DNA of 64,000 nucleotides. Origin: Gloeobacterales cyanobacterium ES-bin-313. Its GTDB lineage: Bacteria > Cyanobacteriota > Cyanobacteriia > Gloeobacterales > Gloeobacteraceae. Below are positions 55,071 through 63,835 of the stretch, in pieces. The DNA is taken from assembly GCA_014379585.1 (NCBI GenBank), contig JACMLN010000099.1, positions 37,847-101,846 of the forward strand. Direction: 5' to 3'. A program made the translations under genes and the position numbers. Position 1 is the stretch's first letter. Each line of letters begins with the position of its first letter. Below the pieces are notes generated by a model. It had not been told where the DNA came from, made no database searches, and saw nothing but the letters and a program-made list of their open reading frames with translations.

Positions 55071-56339
55071 GTGAAGAGTGAACTGATAGCAGTTTCCGAT
55101 GCAGCAGCAGCATTGCGAGTCTCTGCTGAGACGATTAGACGGTGGGAAAAGAAAGGATTGATCAAGGCTCGCAGAGATGATGAGAACTACCGTGTCTTCG
55201 ATATGCACGAACTTCGGCGAGCTTACGAAAAATACGTGGGCAGTGAAAGTGGAATAAACCGATATAAAATTCTCAAATCCCCGAAGAAAACAAAGTTTAC
55301 TAGTGTCGAGCTATTTGCTGGGGCAGGTGGGTTAGCCCTCGGTTTGGAGAATGCAGGATTCAATCACAACCTCCTAGTAGAAATTGACAAATATGCTTCG
55401 GCAACGCTGAAGAGCAATCGGCCTGAATGGAATGTGTCTTGTGCTGATGCTAGGACGATTTCTTTTGAAGGTATGGCGGCGGATGTCGTCTTAGGAGGTT
55501 TTCCCTGTCAAGCTTTCAGCTACGCAGGCAACCAACTGGGCTTTGAAGATGCAAGGGGTACCCTATTTTTCGAGTTAGCTCGCTGTATTAAAGAACTACA
55601 ACCAAAAATTGCAGTGGGTGAAAATGTCCGTGGATTACTTCGCCATGACAACGGGAAGACCTTGAAAGCAATGATCTCTATTCTTGATGATTTAGGATAT
55701 ACAGCTTCCTACAAAGTGTTACGCGCTCAATACCTTGATGTGCCGCAGAAACGTGAAAGGCTGGTCATTATTGCCGTTAGGAAAGACTTAGAAATGCCTG
55801 CTCTATTTCCCAAAGAAAAAAATTATACAATCTCAATGAGAGAAGCCTTACTGAATGTTCCTAGTGCCGCTGGCCAGAAATATCCGCCTAGAAAGCGGAC
55901 AATCATGGAGATGATTCCGCCTGGCGGGTATTGGCGCGATCTACCCATCGAATTACAGAAGGAATATATGGCTGGAAGCTTTCACCTAGGTGGAGGGAAA
56001 ACAGGCATGGCTCGAAGATTATCCTGGGATGAGCCTTCGCTAACGCTGACTTGTTCACCAGCCCAAAAGCAAACTGAACGATGCCACCCAGAAGAGACTC
56101 GGCCACTCCATGTTCGTGAGTATGCGAGGATTCAAACCTTTCCTGATGATTGGAAATTTGAAGGATCGCTAGGAGCACAATACAAGCAAATCGGGAATGC
56201 TGTTCCGGTTAATCTGGGATATCACATTGGTCGTTGCCTCATTGCCATGCTGGCAGGAAAGCCCGATTATGAAACGATGGAAGAGCTTAAGCTTAATGAT
56301 TTTTTTGATTCCAAAGAAAGCCAGCTAAATTTGTTTTAG
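55071..56339 (+). CDS. DNA (cytosine-5) methyltransferase with N-terminal MerR-like HTH
   Basis: 422 residues. Residues ~5-55 form a MerR-type winged helix (AVSDAAAALRVSAETIRRW, then FDMHELRRAYEKY). The methyltransferase then shows motif I VELFAGAGGLALGLE (~79), motif IV GGFPCQAFS (Cys146), motif VI ENVRGLL (~184), motif VIII QKRERL, motif IX REYARIQTFPDDW and motif X QIGNAVPVNLG. It should methylate cytosine at C5. The HTH suggests self-regulation. G+C is clearly below neighbours, there is no adjacent restriction gene, and a repeat follows, so horizontal gain is likely. Confidence 0.93.
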   Translation: MKSELIAVSDAAAALRVSAETIRRWEKKGLIKARRDDENYRVFDMHELRRAYEKYVGSESGINRYKILKSPKKTKFTSVELFAGAGGLALGLENAGFNHNLLVEIDKYASATLKSNRPEWNVSCADARTISFEGMAADVVLGGFPCQAFSYAGNQLGFEDARGTLFFELARCIKELQPKIAVGENVRGLLRHDNGKTLKAMISILDDLGYTASYKVLRAQYLDVPQKRERLVIIAVRKDLEMPALFPKEKNYTISMREALLNVPSAAGQKYPPRKRTIMEMIPPGGYWRDLPIELQKEYMAGSFHLGGGKTGMARRLSWDEPSLTLTCSPAQKQTERCHPEETRPLHVREYARIQTFPDDWKFEGSLGAQYKQIGNAVPVNLGYHIGRCLIAMLAGKPDYETMEELKLNDFFDSKESQLNLF

Positions 56340-56485
56340 CCGAAAATCGAGTTTCGCACTTTGGAATGCCTAATACCGTTTCACCTTTTAATTGAGCGAT
56401 TTAATCAAAAGATATGTAGGGGCAAACCATTCTGCGTCTACCATCATGTCATTGGAATACCGATCAAACTACGCATTATTTCTAG

Positions 56486-56842
56486 TTTGGTGGGTTGCGA
56501 TAAATATGGCGAACGGCACCAAAGGGCAGGGGCAAGCCCCGCCCTCTGGACTCCCGCCCCGTGGGGGACAGAAGCCTGTCCCCCACACCCCCTTGGCAAC
56601 TTTAGTGGCTTGATACTGAGTGATATTCGGTTGCGCAGATTTCGTCTCACGTTGCGGGGGGGTGCGCAACCACCCAAATCTGTGGACTGGTGGCACGGTA
56701 GGTATGACGCTGCGCGTCCCGGGCTCATGGCGCTACGCGTGGTGGTGCGGAATTGGAGACGGATTGGGAGAGGTTTGGGTTAGCGATGGGAGACGCATTG
56801 GGTTTTGATGCCTCAGCCGCTCATTCCGATGACGAATCTGTG
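56486..56842 (+). repeat. Dispersed repeat, copy C (long form)
   Basis: Longest copy. It carries GGCGAACGGCACCAAAGG, a bulged hairpin (GGGC-A-GGGG / CCCC-GCCC, 56524-56544), a perfect 11-bp hairpin (56561-56586), GGCTTGATACTGAGTGATATTCGG, a 9-bp pair GGTTGCGCA/TGCGCAACC (56629-56671 region), and GCGCTACGCGTGGTG near the end. About 115 bp between GATACT and GCGCTACGCG are absent from copies A and B. It fills most of the 587-bp gap between the methyltransferase and LCP genes; 56340-56485 shows nothing recognisable. Confidence 0.88.
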
Positions 56843-56849
56843 TAGTTTA

Positions 56850-56883
56850 TTGAATATCACTCTGAACTCAGAGTGATATTCAA
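56850..56883. terminator. Perfect 15-bp palindrome, possible bidirectional terminator
   Basis: TTGAATATCACTCTG (56850-56864) and CAGAGTGATATTCAA (56869-56883) flank AACT. The stem is AT-rich and lies 44 bp from the LCP stop, so it could end the minus-strand LCP transcript. Its AGTGATATTC core also occurs inside repeat copies C and D. Confidence 0.55.
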
Positions 56884-56926
56884 ATAGTTCCCAAGATAAT
56901 TTTCTCAGCTAGGGCACAGGTTCAAG

Positions 56927-58231
56927 CTATTTCTTGTTGCCCTCTTCAAGGTATTTGAGCCAGTCTTTACCGAGGCGCACGGTCACATCCGACTGCAAAG
57001 AACCGGTTGCATCTACTTTGATCACACCGATTTTCAGGGTGTCGCTGATCAATTGGGCCGCATCGATATTGCCTTTTTGGGCGACGATCTCTGTGCTCCA
57101 AATCGGATCGGGTCGGTCGTTGGTAAAAGCAATATGCTTGAAGCCCTGTTTTGCTAGGAGTTCCCCTAGTTGGCGAGCCATTTTTGGTCGGCCTGTGGCG
57201 TTTTGGATGCTCACATGCATTGTGGCTGGAGTGAGGGCAGGCAGTGCATTTTCGGGAGTTGGGGCACCAAAGAAGCGGGCACCGAGGCTAGCTGCCACTT
57301 CAGTCTGTGGAATCCAGTAGCTCACTTCGTATTCATGGGGACGGCTAAAACGACCCGGCAACATGACCATGCGCAGGTCTTTTTTGATGTCGATGCCCTT
57401 AGCAAATTTGGCCAGAGCAAAAATATCTTCGATGCTTAAGTTCGTATCGATATTTTTCTTGACGACATTCAAAATATCGCCGATTTTGACGAGGGTTTCA
57501 GGCTTGACGGCTCGGTCAGCCAGGGCACGTAGGAGGGCCTGTTGGCGTTGAACACGGCCAATGTCCCCAAGTTCGTCGGCGCGGAAGCGCAAGTACTGTT
57601 GGGCTTGCAGACCGCTCAAGGTATGCAAACCCTGGGGCAGATCGATATACAAGTGCTGAGAATCATCCCGGTAGTGCATCGCCTTCGGAATATAGACCGT
57701 CACGCCACCCAAAGCGTCGATCAACTCGATCACGCCTTGGGGATTGATGCGCACGTAGCGGTTGATCGGGGCACCGACTAAGTTGGTGACTGTTTGAGCT
57801 GCTAAGACGGGGCCGCCGTAGACGTTGGCGACATTGATCTTGTGAGCGCCGTGGCCGGGAATTAAGGTGCGGGTGTCGCGGGGAATCGAGATCACATTCA
57901 CTTGACTGGCACTGGGGTCGAAGTGAATGAGCAGCATTGTGTCGCTGCGTCCGTTGAAGGAATTGGTGGGGGGGTGCCAGTTGCGGGCGTTTCCTTTGGC
58001 AGAAGCGACGATGTCCGTACCGAGAAGCAAAATATTCAGGGCATTGTCGAGATGCGCTTTCTCAAATTGGTCATTGATTTGCTTTTGTTCTGGGCTCAGA
58101 AAAGGCTGCCATCTGGAGACAAAAGCCATCCCTCCACCAACTGCTACACAGATACCGACGATCGAAATAGCAAGTGCGAGCCATCCCCTTGACCTTGATT
58201 GCTTGGGGTTCGCCTGCAAAGATTTACCCAC
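56927..58231 (-). CDS. LytR-CpsA-Psr (LCP) family protein
   Basis: 434 residues: short cytoplasmic start, one membrane helix (~16-38), LCP catalytic domain (~65-300) with LLLGTDIVA, NGRSDTMLLIHFD, VISIPRDTRTLIPG and the Arg-rich FRADELGDIGRVQRQQ, then a LytR_C domain (~335-430). LCP enzymes attach glycopolymers from polyprenyl carriers to peptidoglycan outside the inner membrane. It is divergent from a nucleotide-sugar pyrophosphorylase gene, which fits envelope polysaccharide work. Confidence 0.92.
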   Translation of the reverse strand: MGKSLQANPKQSRSRGWLALAISIVGICVAVGGGMAFVSRWQPFLSPEQKQINDQFEKAHLDNALNILLLGTDIVASAKGNARNWHPPTNSFNGRSDTMLLIHFDPSASQVNVISIPRDTRTLIPGHGAHKINVANVYGGPVLAAQTVTNLVGAPINRYVRINPQGVIELIDALGGVTVYIPKAMHYRDDSQHLYIDLPQGLHTLSGLQAQQYLRFRADELGDIGRVQRQQALLRALADRAVKPETLVKIGDILNVVKKNIDTNLSIEDIFALAKFAKGIDIKKDLRMVMLPGRFSRPHEYEVSYWIPQTEVAASLGARFFGAPTPENALPALTPATMHVSIQNATGRPKMARQLGELLAKQGFKHIAFTNDRPDPIWSTEIVAQKGNIDAAQLISDTLKIGVIKVDATGSLQSDVTVRLGKDWLKYLEEGNKK

Positions 58232-58326
58232 TCAAAGACCTCAAGACAATGGCCATGATTATATCTCAAGGGACAATCTCTCCCATATCCATGGCATACT
58301 TCTGAAGGAAATCAAGAGAGGGTGTA

Positions 58327-59268
58327 ATGCAGGCGGTGATCGTCGCAGGTGGCAAAGGTACACGTTTGCGTCCCTTGACCTACAGTCGGCCAAAGCCGAT
58401 GTTGCCCCTTTTTGAACGGCCACACTTAGCTTGGTTGGTGGATCGTTGCTGTTCGGCAGGGATTACTGACATCATTATCAACCTCCACTACCAGGCGGAG
58501 CAGATCGAGAGCTACTTTAAAGATGGGGCGCATCTGGGTGCCAAGATCCGCTACAGCTACGAAACGAGTGCCCTCGATACCGCTGGAGCCGTAAAACTTG
58601 CCGAACCGCTTTTTAGTGGCGAACCGTTGGTGGTTTTCAACGCCGATATTTTGACCGACCTCGACTTGAAGGCTTTGATCCACTCCCACCAAGAGACAGG
58701 CGCAGTGGCGACGATCACTCTCACCCGCGTCGAAGATCCGACCGCCTTCGGCCTCGTCGAATTGACCGATCAGCAACGCGTCGTCGCCTTTCGTGAAAAA
58801 CCGACTGCCGAAGAGGCCAAACGCTTGGGTATCGATACCATCAACGCCGGAACCTACGTCCTCGACCCGCAGATTTTTGCCCCGATTCCGGCTGGGGTGC
58901 CCTGGAGTTTCGAGCGCCAACTCTTTCCCCAACTCTTGGCCGATGGTCTCTTGGTCAATGGCTTTATCGCTGAAGGCTATTGGCTCGACATTGGCAATCC
59001 AGAGCGCTACTGGCAAGCCCACCTCGATATTCTTAAAAAAGCTTTACCTTACGCACTCAATGCCGTCGAAAAAGCACCGGGCATCTGGATCGGAGCGAAT
59101 GCAGAAGTCCATCCCGGAGCGCGATTGGAATCACCTTGCTTTGTTGGGGACTACTGCCGAATCGGCGAAAATGCTGTTATTCCAGCTAAGACAATTCTTG
59201 GGTCTGCTTCCCTGGTGAATTGTCCCCTCAGCCCTGGGATCTATCCACCAGGATTGCTCGTGCCCTAG
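58327..59268 (+). CDS. NDP-sugar nucleotidyltransferase (mannose-1-phosphate guanylyltransferase-like)
   Basis: 313 residues; GAGGGTG directly precedes ATG. The start AVIVAGGKGTRLRPLTYSRPKPMLPL is the diagnostic nucleotide-binding loop, with VVFNADILTD as the metal-binding Asp region and EGYWLDIGNPERYWQAH typical of GDP-mannose or glucose-1-phosphate enzymes. The C-terminal left-handed beta-helix is short (~60 residues, WIGANAEVHPGARLESPC), so it is smaller than full-length GMPP proteins. Sugar and nucleotide cannot be fixed. It supplies activated sugar for envelope polymers. Confidence 0.88.
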   Translation: MQAVIVAGGKGTRLRPLTYSRPKPMLPLFERPHLAWLVDRCCSAGITDIIINLHYQAEQIESYFKDGAHLGAKIRYSYETSALDTAGAVKLAEPLFSGEPLVVFNADILTDLDLKALIHSHQETGAVATITLTRVEDPTAFGLVELTDQQRVVAFREKPTAEEAKRLGIDTINAGTYVLDPQIFAPIPAGVPWSFERQLFPQLLADGLLVNGFIAEGYWLDIGNPERYWQAHLDILKKALPYALNAVEKAPGIWIGANAEVHPGARLESPCFVGDYCRIGENAVIPAKTILGSASLVNCPLSPGIYPPGLLVP

Positions 59269-59378
59269 ATTGTCTAGCGTTTCTTGACGGTTTTTGCCGG
59301 GGATCGCCCCTAGGCACTTATACTGGTTTGCAGGTTTGTTCGCACCTCTCGACTCTGCCCTTCGACACTGCTTCCGCT

Positions 59379-61283
59379 ATGAGATCTGGCCCCCTATTCG
59401 AACTTCCGCTCAACGACTTCCAGATTCTGGGGGTTCCTCCCCACTGCGACGAAACGGCGATTGTGACCGCAGTGGCGGATCGGCTTGCCCAATTGCCTCG
59501 TCGAGAATTCTCTAGCCAGGTGATCGTCCAGCGCGAAGCCGTGATCAAAGAAGCGAGTGAAGTGCTCATCCATGCCCTTCAGCATCAAGAGCCGGTACTC
59601 GTCAAACACCTGACCGTGAGCAGTGATGGTCTAGCGGCAGGACTGCTGTTGCTCTACGAAGCAGGCTCCTATAAAGCGTTGCTAGAGCGCAAAAAAGAAG
59701 TGTTGGCGCTCAAAGACAACCAAGATCTGCGGCTCATCTTTGCCCTTGGCCATCGCGCCATCGCCGAAGAAGAGGATGAGCAGGGCAATCTTGAAGCAGC
59801 CTACAGTGCGCTCGAACTCGGAATTTCCACCCTGCGCGAAGGCAATTGTCTTCTGCCTGTGCAGCAAGAATTAAGTGCCTTGAGTAAGCGCTGGCGGCCA
59901 GAGTATATTCTGAGTCTTCTGGCTGGCGAAAAAGCGCGGGAAGCAGGAATGATGCATCTGTTGGCGATGCTTGAGGAGCGTTCCGGTCTCGAAGGAGACG
60001 GCAAAGATGGTTCTGGCCTCAGTCCCGACGAATTTTTTAAGTTTATGCAGTACGTTCGGCGGCAACTTACTGTCGTAGAACAGCAGGATCTTTTTGAGCA
60101 CGAATCTTCTCGACCCTCCCCGGCAGCTCAGTATTTGGCTGCTCAAGCGCTGCTTGCCCGGGGATTCAGTCAGGCAGAACCCCAATGGATTCGACGGGCG
60201 CGGGGTCACTTGATCCGGCTCTCTCAACGCCAAGATGTCAACTTAGAACTTTCCGTCTGTGCCCTACTCCTCGGACAAGTCGAAGAAGCACTTAAAAACC
60301 TGGAGCGCTCCCAAGAAGAGCAACCGCTCAACTTTATTCGCAACATCTCAAACAATTCTCCAGATCTTCTGCCTGGACTGTGCCGTTACAGCGAAGAGTG
60401 GCTCTCCAACGAAGTTTTCCCGCTATTTCGGGATTTGCGCGATACATCGAGCAGCTTGCAAGTGTATTTTGGCAATCCAGAAGTCCAGAACTTTATCGAT
60501 AAGGCTCAGACCCCGCCGACAGCTTCTGCGAACATGAGCCAGGCTGTACCACCATTGCCACCACCGGAGAAACGTCAACGCCGCCGCACTCCACTTCCGA
60601 CTTTGCTTCCCGTCGGTGCTGCTTTTCTGGTCGCAGTTCTACTTTTAGGTAGTGGTTGGATGTGGAGCCAAAACACGCAAAAGCTAGATGCAGTTCCCCA
60701 TCGGTCTGTGGCCAAATCCGCCAAACCTGAAACCGTTTCCCAGCCGCCCGTTGCGCAAGCACCCAAGCCTGAAACAGCCTCTCAACTGCCCGTCTCACCT
60801 GAACCCAAGCCAGAGACAGTTCCTCCGCAACCGGTTGCAACTGGGGCTAAACCTGTCGTTCTCCAAACAGCCTCCGCTGCCGTAGCCCCACCTACCGATG
60901 TAGCTCCTTCCGATGCACAGGTGGCAACCTTGCTCATGGATTGGCAACGGGTGAAGCAGCAAGCTCTCGGATCTACGTATCAAACCGACGGACTGGCCAA
61001 GTTACTGACTGGGCGAGCCAAACAGACTTGGCAAGCGAAGGCTTCTCAAGCCAAAGAAAACCAAGAGCACTGGCAGTACACCCTCAACAAACTTGACGTT
61101 GAGAAAATTTCGAAAGTCTCCGACAAACAACTGGCGGTGACTGCGGAAGTTTCCGAGATCGCAGATGTCTACAGTGCCAAAGGCAGAAAGTTAGACAACT
61201 CCTATACGCGCCCCTATCGGGTTCGCTATACGCTTCTCCACGAAGCCGACGGTTGGCGGATTAGCCGCATGGATCTGTTGTAG
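59379..61283 (+). CDS. ftn2: Cell-division protein Ftn2/ZipN (ARC6 family)
   Basis: 634 residues from ATG 59379; the frame opens at 59220 but that part overlaps the previous gene and is not family-like. N-terminal J-like region (~10-70, LNDFQILGVPPHCDETAIV), a long helical middle, one membrane helix (408-429), a linker with three KPET-x3-PV-type repeats (~449-490) and a C-terminal IMS domain (~514-634, from LLMDWQRVKQQAL to GWRISRMDLL). In cyanobacteria this protein tethers FtsZ to the membrane and organises the divisome. Confidence 0.9.
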   Translation: MRSGPLFELPLNDFQILGVPPHCDETAIVTAVADRLAQLPRREFSSQVIVQREAVIKEASEVLIHALQHQEPVLVKHLTVSSDGLAAGLLLLYEAGSYKALLERKKEVLALKDNQDLRLIFALGHRAIAEEEDEQGNLEAAYSALELGISTLREGNCLLPVQQELSALSKRWRPEYILSLLAGEKAREAGMMHLLAMLEERSGLEGDGKDGSGLSPDEFFKFMQYVRRQLTVVEQQDLFEHESSRPSPAAQYLAAQALLARGFSQAEPQWIRRARGHLIRLSQRQDVNLELSVCALLLGQVEEALKNLERSQEEQPLNFIRNISNNSPDLLPGLCRYSEEWLSNEVFPLFRDLRDTSSSLQVYFGNPEVQNFIDKAQTPPTASANMSQAVPPLPPPEKRQRRRTPLPTLLPVGAAFLVAVLLLGSGWMWSQNTQKLDAVPHRSVAKSAKPETVSQPPVAQAPKPETASQLPVSPEPKPETVPPQPVATGAKPVVLQTASAAVAPPTDVAPSDAQVATLLMDWQRVKQQALGSTYQTDGLAKLLTGRAKQTWQAKASQAKENQEHWQYTLNKLDVEKISKVSDKQLAVTAEVSEIADVYSAKGRKLDNSYTRPYRVRYTLLHEADGWRISRMDLL

Positions 61284-61301
61284 TGCCGGGGAGTCACGTT
61301 C

Positions 61302-61475
61302 ATGGCCCAGCAGATGTTTTGGAAAAATAGCCGCCTGTACGTGGTGACAGGCTTCAACACGGCACAGTTAGCCTGCGAAACTGCCGCCGCTGAAAAGTTA
61401 CGCATTCACTGGAAGACCGAGTACGAATTGGCACAACTTTTTCGGCGCGGTGGCTTTCAGTTGGTTCAGAAATGA
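61302..61475 (+). CDS. Small conserved-looking protein, 57 aa
   Basis: ATG 61302 to TGA 61475, with GGGGAG 9 nt upstream. It begins MAQQMFWKNSRLYVVTGFNT and ends QLFRRGGFQLVQK. It is soluble and basic. Its last four bases (ATGA) are the start of the lipase gene, a coupling that strongly supports it as a real gene. It lies 18 bp after ftn2. No family is recognised. Confidence 0.7.
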   Translation: MAQQMFWKNSRLYVVTGFNTAQLACETAAAEKLRIHWKTEYELAQLFRRGGFQLVQK

Positions 61476-62164
61476 GCGAGAAACTGCCAACCGTGATCTT
61501 GCCGGGCTACTTGGCTTCAAGTGGTGACTATGCAGATATGGCAAAAGCACTGACAAAACTTGGCTCCCCAACCTACATCGTGCCGATTCAATGGTACGGA
61601 TGGGTGCCGACCATCGGGGATAAGCCCATGACCCCGATTCTGAAACTGTTGCGAGAGACTGTCGATCTCGCCCTCGCCAAAACCCCCGAAGCCGCTCAGG
61701 TTAACCTTGTTGGCCACTCCGCAGGTGGTTGGATTTCAAGACTGCTGATCGGGGAGCAGCCCTACTACAAACGCACCTGGAACGACCGTGAGCGGGTGGC
61801 AACGTTGATTACGTTGGGCACACCCCATGTCAGCAAAGAAAAGTACAGTCTCAAGAATATGACTTTTGTGAATGAGACTTACCCAGGCGCGTTCTACAAA
61901 GATCACCTGCGTTACGTCTGCGTGGCAGGTAAATCGATCTACGGTCAAAAAGGCAATTTCTGGCAGAATTTTACCTACAGCAGTTACGAAATGACCCTTG
62001 GCTGTGGCGCGTGTTGGGGGGATGGGATCACCCCCGTCGAATCGGCACACCTAGAGGGAGCGGAAAATCTTACCCTCGAAGGCATCCTGCATTCGCCACG
62101 GGGGGGACGCAACTGGTACGGTTCACCAGAAGCGATCAACGTTTGGAGCAGTTATCTACAGTGA
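61472..62164 (+). CDS. Alpha/beta-hydrolase, lipase-like (PGAP1-type)
   Basis: 230 residues. VILPGYLASSGDY forms the oxyanion region, VGHSAGGWISR the nucleophile elbow (Ser), and candidate acid and His lie in WGDGITPVESAHL. There is no signal peptide or membrane helix. The layout resembles plant and cyanobacterial GPI-deacylase-like hydrolases. A lipid or acyl substrate is inferred. It is coupled to both neighbours: ATGA with the 57-aa gene and GTGA with birA. Confidence 0.88.
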   Translation: MSEKLPTVILPGYLASSGDYADMAKALTKLGSPTYIVPIQWYGWVPTIGDKPMTPILKLLRETVDLALAKTPEAAQVNLVGHSAGGWISRLLIGEQPYYKRTWNDRERVATLITLGTPHVSKEKYSLKNMTFVNETYPGAFYKDHLRYVCVAGKSIYGQKGNFWQNFTYSSYEMTLGCGACWGDGITPVESAHLEGAENLTLEGILHSPRGGRNWYGSPEAINVWSSYLQ

Positions 62165-62862
62165 CGACTTGGCTTCATCACTTAGCAACCTGCCCAAGCA
62201 CCAATACTTGGGCATTAGAACACCTAGCAACCTTAAAAGAAGGCGATGTTATTTTTACCGAGGAACAGACTGCGGGACGAGGGCAACATGGCCGCACCTG
62301 GCAATCACCCAAAGGCGTTTTAACCGCCAGTTTCATTCTTGAATCAGTCCTACTTTCGGGGTTTAGTTTGGCTGTTGGATTGGCTGTTATCTTTGCGGTT
62401 GAAGATCTCATGCCAGACTTAGCTGGCAAATTGCAACTGAAGTGGCCTAACGATCTGTATATTTCCGAAAGAAAACTGGGTGGCATTCTCTGTGAGGGCA
62501 AAGGCCAGAAACTTGTCATTGGTATAGGTTTGAATTGTCGTTCGGAGCTGCCTGTAGCAGAAGCGATTAGCCTTCATCAGCTCACAAATTTCGTGCCAGA
62601 AAATCTAGAACTACTCGAAAAACTACGTCAAACGCTTCTAGAAGCTGCTTCTTTAATCCGGGTTCAGGGCTTGACTCCTTTACTACCAGAACTGCGTCGT
62701 CGCGATCTCTTGGCAAATCGACAGATTACCATTACCTACAACCAGGAAACGCTTTTTGGTCAAGGCGCAGGCATTGATGCCCAAGGCCGGTTAATGATTG
62801 CCCTTGCCGATGGTCAAGTACGATCCTTTATGACAGGTAACGTCCAGTGGCGCGGACTGTGA
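62161..62862 (+). CDS. birA: Biotin-[acetyl-CoA-carboxylase] ligase
   Basis: 233 residues from GTG 62161, which overlaps the lipase TGA (GTGA). The catalytic motifs are clear: STNTWALE, the biotinyl-AMP loop GRGQHGRTWQSP, LKWPNDLYI and KLGGILCE, followed by the small C-terminal SH3-like part. There is no N-terminal HTH, so it is a monofunctional ligase that does not repress genes. It biotinylates AccB for fatty-acid synthesis. Confidence 0.94.
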   Translation: MTTWLHHLATCPSTNTWALEHLATLKEGDVIFTEEQTAGRGQHGRTWQSPKGVLTASFILESVLLSGFSLAVGLAVIFAVEDLMPDLAGKLQLKWPNDLYISERKLGGILCEGKGQKLVIGIGLNCRSELPVAEAISLHQLTNFVPENLELLEKLRQTLLEAASLIRVQGLTPLLPELRRRDLLANRQITITYNQETLFGQGAGIDAQGRLMIALADGQVRSFMTGNVQWRGL

Positions 62863-62977
62863 CCTAAGCGCTCAGAACTAAAATTCCACACCCCCATGAA
62901 GCTGCTCTCGTGCTGCCCCGAAACAATTTAGAGTTGCATATGCGTTTGCTCTATCAATCAATGATGCTTTTTGCGTA

Positions 62978-63418
62978 TCAAAAATCTAGCATTTGCAAGT
63001 CGGGTTCTAGCCAACTGTGCTTTGCCTCGGAAGACCAGAGTCGCTCTGCTGTGTAGTATCTCAGGAGCCACTGCTTGTTGCATTCTTGGGTCAAGCTATC
63101 CACTGCTGCTGTCAGGGGAGTACCAGGGGTTTGCCCCTGGAGATAACTTCTGGCCTTGCACATGAACAGAATTGTGACTGTCTCGTGGTATCCGTTTGGA
63201 TCTCCGCACTTTTGGTTGTATTGCTGGATATGATGGCGCACCCGTTGAAGGGCTAGATCAAATGGAAATCGCTGTAGATAGGTGGCCGCAACGCCAAGAT
63301 GAGCCCGGTGCGTCCACCGCTCGTAGGGCCATCGACACTGCTCGAACTGCTCGACCATCTCCATAATTTCAGTATCGGAGTTAAAGGGAATATCAAGCTT
63401 TTGACGTGCCTCTGTCAT
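62978..63418 (-). CDS. Conserved hypothetical protein
   Basis: 146 residues, all helical. The pattern WTHRAHLGVAATYLQRFPFD, a following VRHHIQQYNQ and GYHETVTILF recurs in a widespread bacterial family of unknown function. The conserved His residues (HRAHL, YHET) might bind a metal, but that is inference. There is no signal or membrane segment. The frameshifted gene lies upstream on the same strand, 22 bp away. Confidence 0.75.
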   Translation of the reverse strand: MTEARQKLDIPFNSDTEIMEMVEQFEQCRWPYERWTHRAHLGVAATYLQRFPFDLALQRVRHHIQQYNQKCGDPNGYHETVTILFMCKARSYLQGQTPGTPLTAAVDSLTQECNKQWLLRYYTAERLWSSEAKHSWLEPDLQMLDF

Positions 63419-63440
63419 CTGAAACTCCGAGAGGTTGTGA

Positions 63441-63778
63441 CTATTCTACTTCTTCAGGAATGGCAAAAAAGTCTGCTTGTTCATCGAGAACGTGGTCTAC
63501 TAATCCGGTTACTTCTGGAGAAACCAAGTCACTACGTTGCGCGTAGTCATCAGATTTTACAAATTGCTGAGTTGCTCAAATTCGTGATCGATGGCGGATT
63601 TTTGGTTGTCCCAATCTGTCGCAAACTGTTGCAACTGGACATCTACAGCAACCAAAGATTGGGCTGCGGTCTTCGTGTCCCAAGTTTGATGGGCACGTTT
63701 TAAAGCGGTCCAATGCTTAACTAGGCGCTTGATTCCAGCATCGATCTCGTTTACTTTACTTGCAGGTTCACCAGCCAT
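63441..63778 (-). pseudogene. Small helical-protein gene with apparent frameshift
   Basis: ATG 63778 opens a 73-residue frame starting MAGEPASKVNEIDAGIKRL that stops at TAA near 63557. A second frame takes over at once and runs to TAG 63441, reading VKSDDYAQRSDLVSPEV and ending FFAIPEEVE. Joining them by one extra base in the TTTG/AAAA tract (63551-63563) gives a smooth ~112-residue protein. This is either a true frameshift mutation, programmed shifting, or a sequencing error. Not recognised. Confidence 0.55.
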
Positions 63779-63835
63779 GTTTGCATCACTGAATCGTCAA
63801 GAATAGGATAGTGCATCGATAAGAGTTTTATTCGC

